This document shows positions 47,863 through 58,016 of a stretch of DNA of 64,000 nucleotides, piece after piece. The notes below the pieces were generated by a model, which saw nothing but the letters and a program-made list of their open reading frames with translations, did no database searches and had not been told where the DNA came from. The stretch is from positions 1,488,001 through 1,552,000 of the forward strand of contig NZ_CP018911.1 in the NCBI RefSeq assembly GCF_004000605.1, read 5' to 3'. A program made the position numbers and the translations under genes. Origin of the DNA: Glycocaulis alkaliphilus. GTDB taxonomy: Bacteria; Pseudomonadota; Alphaproteobacteria; Caulobacterales; Maricaulaceae. Positions within the stretch are counted from its first letter, which is position 1. The number at the start of each line of letters is the position of its first letter.

Positions 47863-48330
47863 GGCTTCCGACGCCGCTGCTTCACGCACACCGTGGCGGT
47901 CCAGGTGGGCGAAGAGATGCCGTTCGCTATGCGTTGGCTCTCCGCGCCGGGCGAGGCCGAACCAGACCAGCCCCACCGGCTTTTCATCGCTACCGCCACC
48001 CGGTCCGGCAATGCCGGTGATAGCCACGGCGATCTCCGCGTGGGAGTTGAATAGCGCGCCTTCGGCCATGGCGCGCGCTACCTGTTCGCTCACCGCGCCG
48101 TGCTGGGCGATCAGGGTGACGGGCACAGCCAGGCTCTCGGCCTTCGCGGCGTTGGAGTAGGTGACAAAGCCGCGCTCCAGCACGGCTGAGCTGCCGGCGA
48201 TCTCGGTGATGGAGGTGGCGACCAGCCCGCCGGTGCAGCTTTCGGCCGTGGCCAGGGACACACCCTGCCCGGTGGCAAGCTCAACCAGTTCACGGGCCGC
48301 ATGGGTTAGCAGGGCGGGCAGGGTGCTCAT
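47830..48330 (-). CDS. pncC: CinA-family nicotinamide-nucleotide amidohydrolase
   Basis: The 166-residue product is a stand-alone CinA C-terminal domain (PncC), which deamidates NMN in NAD recycling. Motifs: [21 protein letters not shown] with the catalytic serine, [24 protein letters not shown] and [23 protein letters not shown]. Its start overlaps the ispDF stop by 4 bases, so they are coupled. Its 3' end overlaps the COQ10-like gene tail-to-tail. Confidence 0.95.
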   Translation of the reverse strand: MSTLPALLTHAARELVELATGQGVSLATAESCTGGLVATSITEIAGSSAVLERGFVTYSNAAKAESLAVPVTLIAQHGAVSEQVARAMAEGALFNSHAEIAVAITGIAGPGGGSDEKPVGLVWFGLARRGEPTHSERHLFAHLDRHGVREAAASEALRLLSEAVSA

Positions 48331-49463
48331 CGCAGAACTCCGGTGAAGGCGGCCTGCGCGGCGATCCCTTCGCCCCGGCCGGTGAAGCCCAGTTTCTCGG
48401 TGGTGGTCGCCTTGATGTTCACGCGCGCCAGCGGCAGGCCGGTCAGTTCTGCCACACGCGCCCGCATCGCATCGCGTACCGGCCCGATCTTCGGGCGCTC
48501 GCAGATCAGTGTGATGTCGGCGTGAGCGGGGCTTATGCCCGCCTCGCGGGCAAGCTGCATGGCGTGGGTAAGAAACTGCGCACTGTCAGCGCCGCGCCAG
48601 CGTTCATCGCTTGGCGGAAAATGCTGGCCTATATCGCCTGCGCCCGCAGCGCCCAGAATCGCGTCCGTCAGGGCGTGCAGGCCCACATCGGCGTCAGAAT
48701 GGCCTACCAGCGCCAGATCGCAGGGCACGAACACGCCGCACAGATGGACGCCGTCTCCCGCCGTTAGCCGGTGGACATCAAAGCCCGTACCCATGACCGG
48801 CAGGCCGGACGGTCCGCCCAGCTGGGTTTCGGCGCGTGCAAAATCGTCCGGGTAGGTCACTTTGAACACCGTCTCATCGCCTTCAACCAGCTTAACCTGA
48901 AGTTCCGCTGCGCGGACCAGCGAAATTTCGTCGGGATAATCAGCGCCGCGCGCCTCATCGAACGCCCAGCTCAGCGCGGCGAGATGAAAAGCCTGCGGCG
49001 TCTGCACGCGCATCAGCCCGTCGCGCGAAACAGCCTCGACGCCCGCCTCGGTTTCGCGCGCCAGCGCATCGGCGACGGGCAGGGCAGGCGCGGCGCCCGA
49101 TGTGTCCTCCAGCGCGTGCAGCAAGCGGTCGATGAGCGCCGGGCTCAATCCCGGACGCGCCGCATCGTGAATGAAAACAAGCGGCTGGCTAGCCTTTTCA
49201 ATGCAAGCTTTTACGGAGCGGGTGCGGCTGGCCCCGCCTTCCACCAGAATGACATCAAGCCCTTCGAGCGCCTGGCGGGCCATTTCGATATGACCTTCGG
49301 CTACGGCGATGATGATCTCCCGGCAGAGCGGATGGCTGGCAAACGCTTCCACAGACCATCGCAGCAAGGGCTTGCCCGCAACACGCTCGAATTGCTTGGG
49401 CAGGCTGCGGCCAGCCCGCGTGCCGCTTCCTGCGGCAACGATGCATGCACTGAATGGCGTCAT
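48327..49463 (-). CDS. ispDF: Bifunctional IspD/IspF (isoprenoid MEP pathway)
   Basis: The 378-residue fusion carries two steps of the MEP pathway. Residues about 1-220 are IspD, CDP-methylerythritol synthase ([32 protein letters not shown]). Residues about 225-378 are IspF, MECDP synthase ([27 protein letters not shown], zinc-binding DVH and SDAD). IspDF fusions are typical of alphaproteobacteria. The start at 49463 is chosen for the conserved IspD N-terminus. It diverges from dusB across 94 bases. Confidence 0.97.
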   Translation of the reverse strand: MTPFSACIVAAGSGTRAGRSLPKQFERVAGKPLLRWSVEAFASHPLCREIIIAVAEGHIEMARQALEGLDVILVEGGASRTRSVKACIEKASQPLVFIHDAARPGLSPALIDRLLHALEDTSGAAPALPVADALARETEAGVEAVSRDGLMRVQTPQAFHLAALSWAFDEARGADYPDEISLVRAAELQVKLVEGDETVFKVTYPDDFARAETQLGGPSGLPVMGTGFDVHRLTAGDGVHLCGVFVPCDLALVGHSDADVGLHALTDAILGAAGAGDIGQHFPPSDERWRGADSAQFLTHAMQLAREAGISPAHADITLICERPKIGPVRDAMRARVAELTGLPLARVNIKATTTEKLGFTGRGEGIAAQAAFTGVLR

Positions 49464-49557
49464 CGGGTCTCTTTCGTGCAGCACTCTGGCACCAAAACCG
49501 GGCAGAGCGCTGTGCGGCGTCTGGCGGTCCGCGTCCATACACTGTATCTGCACGCCT

Positions 49558-50586
49558 ATGACAAGGGTGTCACATAATGCCGTCGAGGCAGGTTTCAGCG
49601 TTGGCGCGGTGCGTGTGGACGTGCCGTGCATTCTCGCGCCGATGTCTGGCGTGACCGACTACGCCATCCGCAAGCAGGCCAAGGCCTTCGGAGCGGGCCT
49701 TGTGGTGTCGGAAATGGTGGCGTGTGAAACGCTGGCGCAGGGCCGTGCTGACGTGGTGCGGCGCATGGCGGGCGATGCAGATGTCGCGCCGCGTGTGATC
49801 CAGCTGGCCGGGCGTGAAGCGAAATGGATGGATACAGGCGCGCGCATCGCCGCTGACGCGGGTGCTGAAATCATCGACATCAATATGGGCTGCCCGGCGC
49901 GCCAGGTGACGCGTGGCCTGTCGGGATCTGCCCTGATGCGTGATCTCGACCATGCGCTGGAGCTGGTCGAGGCGACGGTGAACGCCACCGATGTGCCAGT
50001 GACGCTGAAAATGCGCCTCGGCTGGGACCACGACACCATCAACGCGCCGCAGCTTGCACGCCGCGCTCAGGATGCCGGCATCCGCATGGTCACGGTGCAT
50101 GGCCGCACCCGCCAGCAATTCTATACCGGGACCGCCGACTGGGCGGCGGTGCGGCCCGTGAAGGATGCCGTGTCCATCCCTGTGGTGGTCAATGGAGACA
50201 TTACCAATGCCGATGAGGCGCGCGCGGCGCTGGCCCAATCTGGCGCGGACGCCGTGATGGTGGGCCGCGCCGCCACCGGGCGCCCCTGGCTGCCCGGTGC
50301 CATCGGCCGGGCATTGCTTGAGGGCGGTGATGCGCTCGATCCGCCCATGGCGGACATGATTGGCGCGCTTGTACGGGCCACCGATGACTCAGCAGCCCTT
50401 CATGGCGAAATTCTGGGCGTGCGGTGCATGCGCAAGCATTATGCCGGCTTTGTAGACCACCTGTTTGATGATCCGGGCGAGGCGCGAAACTGGCGCAGCG
50501 TGCTGTGCAAGGCCGCCAGCGTGAAGGCCGCTATTGCGGGGCTGGAGCGCCTTGCTGGCGAAGCCGGGATACGCAGCGCCGCATGA
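49558..50586 (+). CDS. dusB: tRNA-dihydrouridine synthase (NifR3/DusB)
   Basis: A flavoenzyme that reduces uridines in tRNA. The 342-residue product has [15 protein letters not shown], the catalytic cysteine in [27 protein letters not shown] and [17 protein letters not shown]. Its position before ntrB is the classic alphaproteobacterial nifR3-ntrBC layout. The ATG at 49558 lacks a clear SD; GTG 49570 is an alternative. Its stop overlaps the ntrB start by 4 bases. Confidence 0.93.
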   Translation: MTRVSHNAVEAGFSVGAVRVDVPCILAPMSGVTDYAIRKQAKAFGAGLVVSEMVACETLAQGRADVVRRMAGDADVAPRVIQLAGREAKWMDTGARIAADAGAEIIDINMGCPARQVTRGLSGSALMRDLDHALELVEATVNATDVPVTLKMRLGWDHDTINAPQLARRAQDAGIRMVTVHGRTRQQFYTGTADWAAVRPVKDAVSIPVVVNGDITNADEARAALAQSGADAVMVGRAATGRPWLPGAIGRALLEGGDALDPPMADMIGALVRATDDSAALHGEILGVRCMRKHYAGFVDHLFDDPGEARNWRSVLCKAASVKAAIAGLERLAGEAGIRSAA

Positions 50587-51623
50587 ACCCGTCAGACGCC
50601 ACGACCGCCCAGGCTGCCGATTTTCTGCCAAGCGCGGTGCTGCTGATCAATGGCGCTGGTATCATCTCTTATGTGAACGACGCCGCCGAAGCGCTGTTTG
50701 AACGCTCCGCGCGCCGGATGGCGGGCGAGCCTCTGGATGCGCTGGGACCGTGGGGCAGGGCCGCGCGCGCGGTAGCCAGCCGGGCGATCAGCGAGGGCAG
50801 GGCGGTTTTCGCCCATGATGTGCGCGTGGAGTTTCCCGACGGCACACGCCGGGCAGCGATTGATGCCGCGCCTCAGATGGACGGGGCCTGTATCTCCATC
50901 CGCCTATGGCCGGAGGCCGGTGCTGTCGCGCGTGGCGACCGGGCAGCGAACGCTGCCGCAGGGTTCGGGCGGATGCTGTCTCACGAGCTGAAAAACCCGA
51001 TGGCAGGTGCGAGAGGCGCCGCGCAGCTCATCGCGTCGTCGGCAGACCCCGAAACGGCCGAGATGGCTGCGCTCATCATGACGGAGCTGGACCGGGCGCT
51101 GCGTATTGCCGACCGCTGGAGCAAGGTTGGCGATATAGCGCCGCACCCGTTTGCGCCGCTGAGCCTCAATGAGGTGGCCAGCGAGGCACTGCGCTCCATG
51201 TCGGCGGCCAGCGGCAAGGGGCTGGTGCTGGTCGAGGACTACGACCCGTCACTGCCCGATGCCTTTGGCGATCGTGATCTTGTGCTTCAGGCCGTGCTTA
51301 ACCTGCTGGTCAATGCCGCCGAGGCTCTGGCGGGCCAGAGCGACGGCACCATCGAGATTTCCACGCGCTACCGCATGGCGCGGCCGGGCGGGGTCGCCCC
51401 CGAAGCGCGCCTGCAGATTGATGTGACTGATAATGGGCCCGGCGTTCCTGAAGAGCTGGGCGAGTCGATTTTCTCACCATTTGTGACCGGCAAGCCGGCC
51501 GGCGAAGGGCTCGGGCTGGCGCTGGTGTCGAGGGTCGCGGAGCTGCATGGCGGCGGACTGGAATATGAGAGCCGGGCCGGACGTACGGTGTTCCGTATGT
51601 ATTTACGCGAGGAGGGGACATGA
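50583..51623 (+). CDS. ntrB: NtrB sensor histidine kinase
   Basis: The 346-residue product is a soluble nitrogen sensor kinase. An N-terminal PAS-like domain (residues about 10-110, [25 protein letters not shown]) precedes the H-box [20 protein letters not shown] with His134. Then come N-box [11 protein letters not shown]1 DNGPGVPEE and G2 GEGLGLAL, all intact. It overlaps dusB by 4 bases and ntrC by 4 bases. Its cognate regulator should be the product at 51620. Confidence 0.92.
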   Translation: MNPSDATTAQAADFLPSAVLLINGAGIISYVNDAAEALFERSARRMAGEPLDALGPWGRAARAVASRAISEGRAVFAHDVRVEFPDGTRRAAIDAAPQMDGACISIRLWPEAGAVARGDRAANAAAGFGRMLSHELKNPMAGARGAAQLIASSADPETAEMAALIMTELDRALRIADRWSKVGDIAPHPFAPLSLNEVASEALRSMSAASGKGLVLVEDYDPSLPDAFGDRDLVLQAVLNLLVNAAEALAGQSDGTIEISTRYRMARPGGVAPEARLQIDVTDNGPGVPEELGESIFSPFVTGKPAGEGLGLALVSRVAELHGGGLEYESRAGRTVFRMYLREEGT

Positions 51624-52912
51624 CGCAGGACAGCAGCGCCGGGCGGCGTATTCTGGTTCTGGAGGATGACGAGACCTTGCGCCTGGTCATCTCCCGTGCG
51701 CTGACACGCGCCGGTTTCGACGTACGTGCGACGGCTTCGCCCTCATCGGCCATTGAGCGGATGGCGCGCCGCGATGCTGACCTTCTGGTCGCGGACGTGC
51801 TGCTGGGCGACGAGAACTTCCTCGACCGGCTCGAAGAGCTTCAGCATGTGCGCCCCGACGCGCCCGTACTGGTGATAAGTGCGCAAACGACGGCCGCTAC
51901 GGCGATCCAGGCGGTCCGGGGCGGCGCGTATGAGTATCTGCCCAAGCCGTTTGATCTGGACGATCTGGTAGATGCCGCCTGCCGGGCTCTCGACACCGGC
52001 GAGCGGGCAGGGCAGCAGCGCTCGGGCGCAAACCCGTTTCCCGATCTGGTGGGGCGGTCCCCCGCCATGCAGACGGCTTTCCGTTTGCTGGCAAGGCTGT
52101 CGACGGCCAGCGCGCCGGTATTGTTCACAGGGCCGGACGGGTCGGGCAGGGCCAGCGCCGCGCGGACATTGCACCGCGCCTGCAAGCCGGGCGCGCCGCT
52201 GATCGAAGCCGGGCCTGACAGGCTGAGGCGTGAGGGGGTTCAGGTTTTCGCCGAGGCGCGCGGTGGCGGCCTGCTGCTGCGCCGTGCCGAACGCTGGGAC
52301 GATGGTATTCAGGATCTCGTGCTGGAGCAGCTTGGCCAGATGAGTGACACACGCCTTTACGTTACCGCGCTGGCTGATGTGCGCACAATCATGGCGCCCG
52401 CCCTGTTCGAGCGCCTGGCAGTGGGCCATGTCGATATGCCGCCCTTGCGCTCGCGCGGCGATGACCGCCTGCGCCTGTTCGAGCACTTTCTCAAAAAACA
52501 CGGACGCACCGACTTTGCGATTGCGCGCGACGCCGCAGAGTTCATCAACGCCTACCCTTGGCCCGGCGAGGTAGCAGAACTCGAGCGGACCGCTGCGCGC
52601 CTTGCCGTTCAGGGTGATCGCGGGACGATGGGGCTGGCGGCACTGCAAGAAGCGCTGACAGCCCCTGTGGCGCCGGGCACCGGCGCAGCGCTGGAAGACG
52701 CCGTGCGTGCCTTTGCCGCTGCGCGCCTCAGCGAGCACAGTCATGATGTAGCCAATGATGTTGCAGCGATAGTGGACAAGGCCATGATTGAAACCGTGCT
52801 GGCCCATTGTGGCGGGGTGAGGCGGGATGCGGCACGCTACCTCGGACTTAACCGCAATACGCTCGCGCGGCGCCTGACGGCCCTGGGCATGGATTCCGGC
52901 GGTGAGGAGTAG
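51620..52912 (+). CDS. ntrC: NtrC-type regulator with degenerate AAA+ domain
   Basis: The 430-residue product has an intact receiver (residues about 10-122): acidic pair near 15-17, Asp59 phosphoacceptor (LVADVLL), Ser87 and Lys109. The central AAA+ domain is present in outline but lost for catalysis. Walker A reads GPDGSGR (171-177) with Arg for the usual Lys. The GAFTGA segment is absent, and Walker B reads GGGLLLRRAERW (about 215-226) with Arg-Arg where Asp-Glu is expected. The C-terminal Fis-type HTH (DAARYLGLNRNTLARRLTALGM) is intact. Normal sigma54 activation therefore seems impossible; it may act as a phospho-controlled DNA-binding protein. Confidence 0.88.
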   Translation: MTQDSSAGRRILVLEDDETLRLVISRALTRAGFDVRATASPSSAIERMARRDADLLVADVLLGDENFLDRLEELQHVRPDAPVLVISAQTTAATAIQAVRGGAYEYLPKPFDLDDLVDAACRALDTGERAGQQRSGANPFPDLVGRSPAMQTAFRLLARLSTASAPVLFTGPDGSGRASAARTLHRACKPGAPLIEAGPDRLRREGVQVFAEARGGGLLLRRAERWDDGIQDLVLEQLGQMSDTRLYVTALADVRTIMAPALFERLAVGHVDMPPLRSRGDDRLRLFEHFLKKHGRTDFAIARDAAEFINAYPWPGEVAELERTAARLAVQGDRGTMGLAALQEALTAPVAPGTGAALEDAVRAFAAARLSEHSHDVANDVAAIVDKAMIETVLAHCGGVRRDAARYLGLNRNTLARRLTALGMDSGGEE

Positions 52913-52958
52913 TTGCAACACTGGGCGTTGATATTTGGCCACACCCGGTCCAACATGG

Positions 52959-55211
52959 ATGTCGGGGCGATTTACGAATAGGCGCAGACGCTTGCCATCC
53001 TGGCTCAAAAACGGCTTTAAATCCTTGCGCATGTCGCTGTTCGCCACCGGGTTTCTGGTGGCAGCTGTGGGTGTGGTCGCCTGCGCGATTCTGGCCGTAT
53101 CGGAGCAGGGCGCAATCGGCAGCCTGGCCCCGCTTTTCTATACACTGCTATCCATATCAGCCGTCATTATTGCCGGCCTCGCCGGCGCCGTCAGCGTGCG
53201 TGCCGCGCGCATTTTCATGGGCCGGCGCTTTGGTGCGCCCGCGCCCCGTCTCCACATGCGGTTCATGGCGCTGTTCGCGCTGGCTGCGGTTGCACCGTCC
53301 ATTCTGATGGCCCTGCTGCTGGCTCTCGTTTTGGGCCGGGGGGTGGAGTTCTGGTTTGGTGAGCGTGTCACCACGCTGGTTGAGACCATGGCCGAAGTTG
53401 GCCGGGCGCAAGCGCCGCTGGAGTTGAATCTGGCCGAGCTTCAGCTGGTCAGCATGGCGGGGGATCTGTCCTATCCCGAAGCCGTCGCGGCGATGAGCGA
53501 GAGCCGTATCGAATACACGCAATATCTGCGCAACCAGGCTATCGGGCGTAATTTTGCGTCTGCCTACGTGATCGACAGCCGCTCCACGATTCTGGCCCGC
53601 GCGGAGGCGCCAGGCGCGCCACCATTCGTGGCACCGTCACAGCGCATGTATGAGTTTGCGGCCTCGCGCGACATCGGTGTCAGCGACCCGACCCAGCGTG
53701 AGGATGCGCCGGCCTATGTTCGGCTACTGGTGAACCTTCCAGCCTATGATGACGCGTATCTTTATGTGGTCTGGTACGTCGATCTGGGGGTGCTGACCGC
53801 CGCCGAGGAGGCGACCGCCTCCTACCGTCAGGCCGTGGCGCGTGAAGAGGGGATGCGCCAGGTCTTCATCCTCGTCTATTTCGCCGCTGTGGCACTGATC
53901 CTCGTTGGCGCGTTGTGGCTGGCGCTGAGCGCGGCGACGCGGGTGGTAACGCCCGTTGCGCGTCTTGTCGGCGCCGCAGAGCGGGTGCGGCGGGGCGATC
54001 TCGACGCGCGCGTCCTGGTCCAGCGTGACGACGACGAGATTGCCGCCCTTGGCCGCGCCTTCAACCGGATGACGCGCCAGCTGCGTAGCCAGCGCCGCGC
54101 CCTGCTCGAAGCGAACGCGGAATCGGAAAGCCGGCGCAACTTCATCGAGGCGGTGCTGACCGGGGTCAGTGCCGGTGTGGTGGGTCTCGCCCCTGATAAC
54201 CGCATCACGCTGGTCAACCGCTCGGCAGAAGCGCTGCTGGATGTGGAGGCAGGCACGCTGACCGGCGAGCAGGTCGACACCGTGCTGGGTGTGTTTGCGC
54301 CCATCGTGGAGGAGGCGCGGCGCTCGCGCGCGGTGCTGATCGAGCGGCAGATCGACATTCCAGGCAATGATGGCGCGCTGCTCAATCTGAACGTACGCGC
54401 CTCCACCGATGACAAGGGCGAGCTGGTCATCACGTTTGATGACGTGACGCGCCTCGTCGCGGCCCAGCGCAACGCCGCATGGCGCGATGTCGCGCGCCGG
54501 ATTGCCCACGAGATCAAGAACCCGCTGACCCCGATCCAGCTGTCCGCCGAGCGCATCCGCCGGAAATACCGGGCTGCGATACCCGACGACCAGGCCGAGA
54601 TATTCGACAAATGTGTCGAGACCATCGTGCGTCAGGTCAGCGATATAGGGCGGATGGTCGACGAGTTCTCTGCGTTCGCGCGGATGCCGACACCCAAGAT
54701 GGAAGCGGCCGATCTCGTCGGCGTGGTTGAGGGCGCAGTCTTCTCGCAGCGCGTGGCGTCGCCGCGCATCAAGCTGCCGCTGGAACTGCCCGGGCATCCG
54801 GTGATCGTGGAGTGCGATAGCCGTCTCACGGCGCAAGCGCTTGCCAATATTCTGAAGAATGCCGGTGAAAGCGTGCTGGCGCGGCTTGATGAAGATGGCG
54901 CCAAACAGGGCGGCGAGGTTGCCGTGACCCTGAAGCTTGAAAACGACACCGCCGTGATTGAGGTCGTCGATAACGGGCTTGGCTGGCCGTTTGCGGACCG
55001 GGCAAAGCTGACCGAACCCTATATGACGACACGTGAGAAGGGCACAGGCCTTGGCCTGGCCATCGTGAGGCGGGTCATGGAAGACCATGGCGGCCGGCTG
55101 GAACTTGAAGAACGCGAAGACGGGGCGCGGGGCGCAGTTGTGCGGCTGGCCTTCCCCTTGCTTGAAATAACGAATGCGGCCAATGAGTCCGCTCTGTCCA
55201 GAGAGGCGTAA
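52959..55211 (+). CDS. ntrY: NtrY-type membrane sensor histidine kinase
   Basis: The 750-residue product has two N-terminal transmembrane helices, a third before a periplasmic sensor of about 190 residues, and a further helix (VFILVYFAAVALILVGALWL). HAMP, PAS and a HisKA domain with His517 (RRIAHEIKNPLTPIQLSAER) follow. The HATPase_c end has DNGLGWPF and GTGLGLAIV. It senses an unknown signal and phosphorylates NtrX. No strong SD precedes ATG 52959; TTG 52935 is possible. ntrX starts 3 bases after its stop. Confidence 0.93.
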   Translation: MSGRFTNRRRRLPSWLKNGFKSLRMSLFATGFLVAAVGVVACAILAVSEQGAIGSLAPLFYTLLSISAVIIAGLAGAVSVRAARIFMGRRFGAPAPRLHMRFMALFALAAVAPSILMALLLALVLGRGVEFWFGERVTTLVETMAEVGRAQAPLELNLAELQLVSMAGDLSYPEAVAAMSESRIEYTQYLRNQAIGRNFASAYVIDSRSTILARAEAPGAPPFVAPSQRMYEFAASRDIGVSDPTQREDAPAYVRLLVNLPAYDDAYLYVVWYVDLGVLTAAEEATASYRQAVAREEGMRQVFILVYFAAVALILVGALWLALSAATRVVTPVARLVGAAERVRRGDLDARVLVQRDDDEIAALGRAFNRMTRQLRSQRRALLEANAESESRRNFIEAVLTGVSAGVVGLAPDNRITLVNRSAEALLDVEAGTLTGEQVDTVLGVFAPIVEEARRSRAVLIERQIDIPGNDGALLNLNVRASTDDKGELVITFDDVTRLVAAQRNAAWRDVARRIAHEIKNPLTPIQLSAERIRRKYRAAIPDDQAEIFDKCVETIVRQVSDIGRMVDEFSAFARMPTPKMEAADLVGVVEGAVFSQRVASPRIKLPLELPGHPVIVECDSRLTAQALANILKNAGESVLARLDEDGAKQGGEVAVTLKLENDTAVIEVVDNGLGWPFADRAKLTEPYMTTREKGTGLGLAIVRRVMEDHGGRLELEEREDGARGAVVRLAFPLLEITNAANESALSREA

Positions 55212-55214
55212 GGT

Positions 55215-56639
55215 ATGGCACACGACATTCTGGTCGTTGATGATGAAGCCGATATCCGCGAGCTGATCGGCGGCTTGCTTGAGGACGAGGGCTATATGGC
55301 CCGCTATGCCGGTGACGCCGACGAGGCTCTGGCGGCGGTGCGCCAGCGCAAGCCCTCGCTGGCCATTCTGGATGTCTGGCTGCAGGGCAGCCGGCTGGAC
55401 GGGATCGCCCTGCTCGACGAAATCCGCGCTGCCGATCCCGGCCTGCCAGTCATCGTGATCTCCGGGCACGGCACGATCGAGACCGCCGTGGCCGCCATCC
55501 GCAAGGGCGCTTACGATTTCATCGAGAAGCCGTTCAAGTCCGACAAGCTGCTGCTGACGGTGGAGCGTGCGCTGGAAGCCAGTCAGCTGCGCCGGGAAGT
55601 CGCCGAGCTGCGCGCCCGCACCGAAATGCATAACGAGCTGATCGGAAGATCGACAGCTGCAAACCAGCTTCGCCAGACTATTGATAGGGTTGCGGCCGCA
55701 AATTCACGTATTTTGATAAGCGGCCCGGCAGGGTCCGGCAAGGAGCTGATCGCCCGGCTGATCCATGCGCGCTCCCCGCGTGCAGGCGGTAATTTTGTGC
55801 CTGTCAGCGCAGCCATGATGAACCCGGACCGGGTTGAGGAAGAGCTTTTCGGAGCCGAACGCGCGGACGGCGGCGTCGAACGCGTCGGCCTACTGGAACA
55901 GGCCCATGGCGGGACGCTATTCCTTGATGAAGTCGGCGACATGCCGCTCGCCACGCAAGGCAAGCTGCTGCGCATGCTCGTCGAGCAGCGCTTCCGGCGG
56001 CTGGGTGGCGGCGTCGATGTGGAAGTGAATGTGCGTGTGCTGTCCTCCAGCTCGCGCGATCTGCGTTCGCTTATCAGCCAGGGGCGCTTCCGGGAGGATC
56101 TCTATCACCGTCTGGCGGTCGTGCCGATTGATGTGCCGCCATTGTCGGACCGGCGCGAGGACATTCCGCTCTTGGTGAGCCACTTCCTGGAGCGTCTGAC
56201 GGCGATGTCCGGGCTGACGCCGCGCAAGATCGGGCCCGATGCCATGGCAGCGCTGCAGGCGCATAGCTGGCCGGGCAATGTCCGCCAGCTGCGCAACAAT
56301 GTGGAACGCGTGCTCATTCTGGCAACCGGCGATCCCAATGAAGCCATAACGCTTGATGCGCTTCCTTCAGAGGTGGTGGGACGCGATAGCGGTCCTGGCG
56401 GACTGGATACAGAGCGGATGATTGCGCTGCCGCTGCGCGATGCGCGCGAGAATTTCGAACGTGAATACCTCAAGGCACAGATCAGCCGGTTTGGCGGCAA
56501 TATTTCCAGGACGGCCACCTTTATCGGCATGGAGCGTTCCGCCCTTCACCGGAAGCTGAAGAGCCTCGGTGTGGGCGGCACTGACAGGGCTGGCGACGGT
56601 GAAAGTGACGATACATCCGCGGCGGGGAGTGAAGGCTGA
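55215..56639 (+). CDS. ntrX: NtrX-type response regulator, AAA+ domain without GAFTGA
   Basis: The 474-residue product has a complete receiver (Asp53, Ser83, Lys105) and an AAA+ domain with Walker A GPAGSGKELIA (Lys176) and Walker B GTLFLDEVGDM (Asp238, Glu239). The sigma54-contacting GAFTGA loop is replaced by GAERADGGVERVG (about 213-225), as in other alphaproteobacterial NtrX. The Fis-type HTH is NISRTATFIGMERSALHRKL. It therefore probably controls sigma70-type promoters. NtrY-NtrX influences redox, envelope and nitrogen functions in relatives. trkA overlaps its stop by one base. Confidence 0.93.
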   Translation: MAHDILVVDDEADIRELIGGLLEDEGYMARYAGDADEALAAVRQRKPSLAILDVWLQGSRLDGIALLDEIRAADPGLPVIVISGHGTIETAVAAIRKGAYDFIEKPFKSDKLLLTVERALEASQLRREVAELRARTEMHNELIGRSTAANQLRQTIDRVAAANSRILISGPAGSGKELIARLIHARSPRAGGNFVPVSAAMMNPDRVEEELFGAERADGGVERVGLLEQAHGGTLFLDEVGDMPLATQGKLLRMLVEQRFRRLGGGVDVEVNVRVLSSSSRDLRSLISQGRFREDLYHRLAVVPIDVPPLSDRREDIPLLVSHFLERLTAMSGLTPRKIGPDAMAALQAHSWPGNVRQLRNNVERVLILATGDPNEAITLDALPSEVVGRDSGPGGLDTERMIALPLRDARENFEREYLKAQISRFGGNISRTATFIGMERSALHRKLKSLGVGGTDRAGDGESDDTSAAGSEG

Positions 56640-58012
56640 TGAAAGCCGTCGTCTGCGGAGCAGGGCGGGTAGGGTACGGCATCGCCCGCGAGCTGGCTGC
56701 CGAAGGCAATTCGGTGACGGTCGTGGACTGGTCGCAAACGCTCATCGACCGGGTGACAACCGATCTGGATGTGCGCGGTATTGTTGGCCATGGCTCACAT
56801 CCTGACACGCTTGAACGCGCCGGCATTGCCGATGCTGACCTGCTGGTTGCGGTCACGTACTCCGACGAGACAAACATGGTCGCCTGCCAGGTGGCGCATT
56901 CCATCTTCGATACACCGCTGAAGATCGCGCGGGTGCGGGCCCAGAGCTATCTGGCGAAATCCTGGCGCGATCTCTTTGCCCGCGGTGCGCTGCCGATTGA
57001 TGTGACGATCTCGCCGGAGCTGGAGGTGAGCCGTGCCATCCTGCAGCGTCTGGAGACGCCGGGCGCATCGGCGACGGCGCCTTTCGCCAATAACCGGCTG
57101 CAAGTGTTGGGTCTGCGCGTGGATGAAGGCTCCCCTATAGCGGGGACGAACCGGGAGCATCTGCGCGAGCTGTTTCCCGATCTTGGCATGGATGTCGTCG
57201 GTGTGCGCCGGGATGATACGGTTTTCATCCCCGAAGAGCGCGACCCGCTAAGTGTCGGCGATGACGCCTATGTCGCCGTCGCGGGGCCGCACGTGCCGCG
57301 TGTGCTGGATGTGTTTGGTCATCAGGTGCAGCGCGCGCGCCGCGTGGTGATTATCGGCGCGGGCAATATAGGGGTGTATGTCGCCCGCGCGCTGGAGCGC
57401 ATGGCGGGGGTGCGTGTCCGCGTCATCGAGGCAGACAAGGCGCAGGCCGAAAAGGCCGCCGACAGTCTTTCGCGCACCGTTGTGCTGCATGGTGACGGCC
57501 TTGACCGCCGGCTGCTGCGCGAGGCGGGGGTAGAGGATGCGGAGCTGGCGATCTGCCTGACCAATGACGACAAGGTGAACCTGCTCTCGGCCGTCATGGC
57601 CAAGCGTGAGGGTGCGCAGCGTACGCTCTGCCTGGTCAACGAGCCGGGGCTGAAGGATGTACGCACCGAGCTTGGGATAGACATCATGATCGATCCGCGC
57701 GGCGTCACCGTGTCCACCATCCTCCAGCACATTCGGCGCGGCCGGATTACCGGCCTGCAGACACTGGCTGACGGTCAGGCCGAGGCGCTGGAGGGCGTGG
57801 CACTGGCGACTTCGCCGCTGGTGGGCAAATCTCTGCGGGATCTGGACCTGCCCGAGGATGTTTCGGTTTGCGCGCTTGTGCGCGGCGAGAAGGTCTATTT
57901 CCGCCGGGACAATGTGACGATCGAGACCAATGACCGGCTGGTGGTGTTTGCCCTGAAAGCGGCTGTTCCCAAGGTAGAGCAGCTATTCCGGGTCTCCCTG
58001 GAATACTTCTGA
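56639..58012 (+). CDS. trkA: Trk potassium uptake regulator TrkA
   Basis: The 457-residue product is the cytosolic NAD(H)-binding ring protein that gates TrkH. It holds two RCK units, each with a Rossmann fold (VVCGAGRVGYGIARELAAEG at 4-23; VVIIGAGNIGVYVARALE around 234) and a TrkA_C subdomain. Length matches E. coli TrkA (458). The ntrX stop and trkA start share one base, so it is coupled to the two-component operon. trkH follows after 4 bases. Confidence 0.96.
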   Translation: MKAVVCGAGRVGYGIARELAAEGNSVTVVDWSQTLIDRVTTDLDVRGIVGHGSHPDTLERAGIADADLLVAVTYSDETNMVACQVAHSIFDTPLKIARVRAQSYLAKSWRDLFARGALPIDVTISPELEVSRAILQRLETPGASATAPFANNRLQVLGLRVDEGSPIAGTNREHLRELFPDLGMDVVGVRRDDTVFIPEERDPLSVGDDAYVAVAGPHVPRVLDVFGHQVQRARRVVIIGAGNIGVYVARALERMAGVRVRVIEADKAQAEKAADSLSRTVVLHGDGLDRRLLREAGVEDAELAICLTNDDKVNLLSAVMAKREGAQRTLCLVNEPGLKDVRTELGIDIMIDPRGVTVSTILQHIRRGRITGLQTLADGQAEALEGVALATSPLVGKSLRDLDLPEDVSVCALVRGEKVYFRRDNVTIETNDRLVVFALKAAVPKVEQLFRVSLEYF

Positions 58013-58016
58013 TCCC

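Noticed and set aside
51743-53047. 434-residue open frame antisense to ntrC
   Set aside because: I considered it because ntrC is degenerate, but the plus frame has an intact receiver and HTH, while the minus frame shows no domain.
53724-55631. 635-residue open frame antisense to ntrY/ntrX
   Set aside because: The ntrY and ntrX proteins have complete domain sets in this stretch; the opposite frame has a composition artefact with no recognisable motif.
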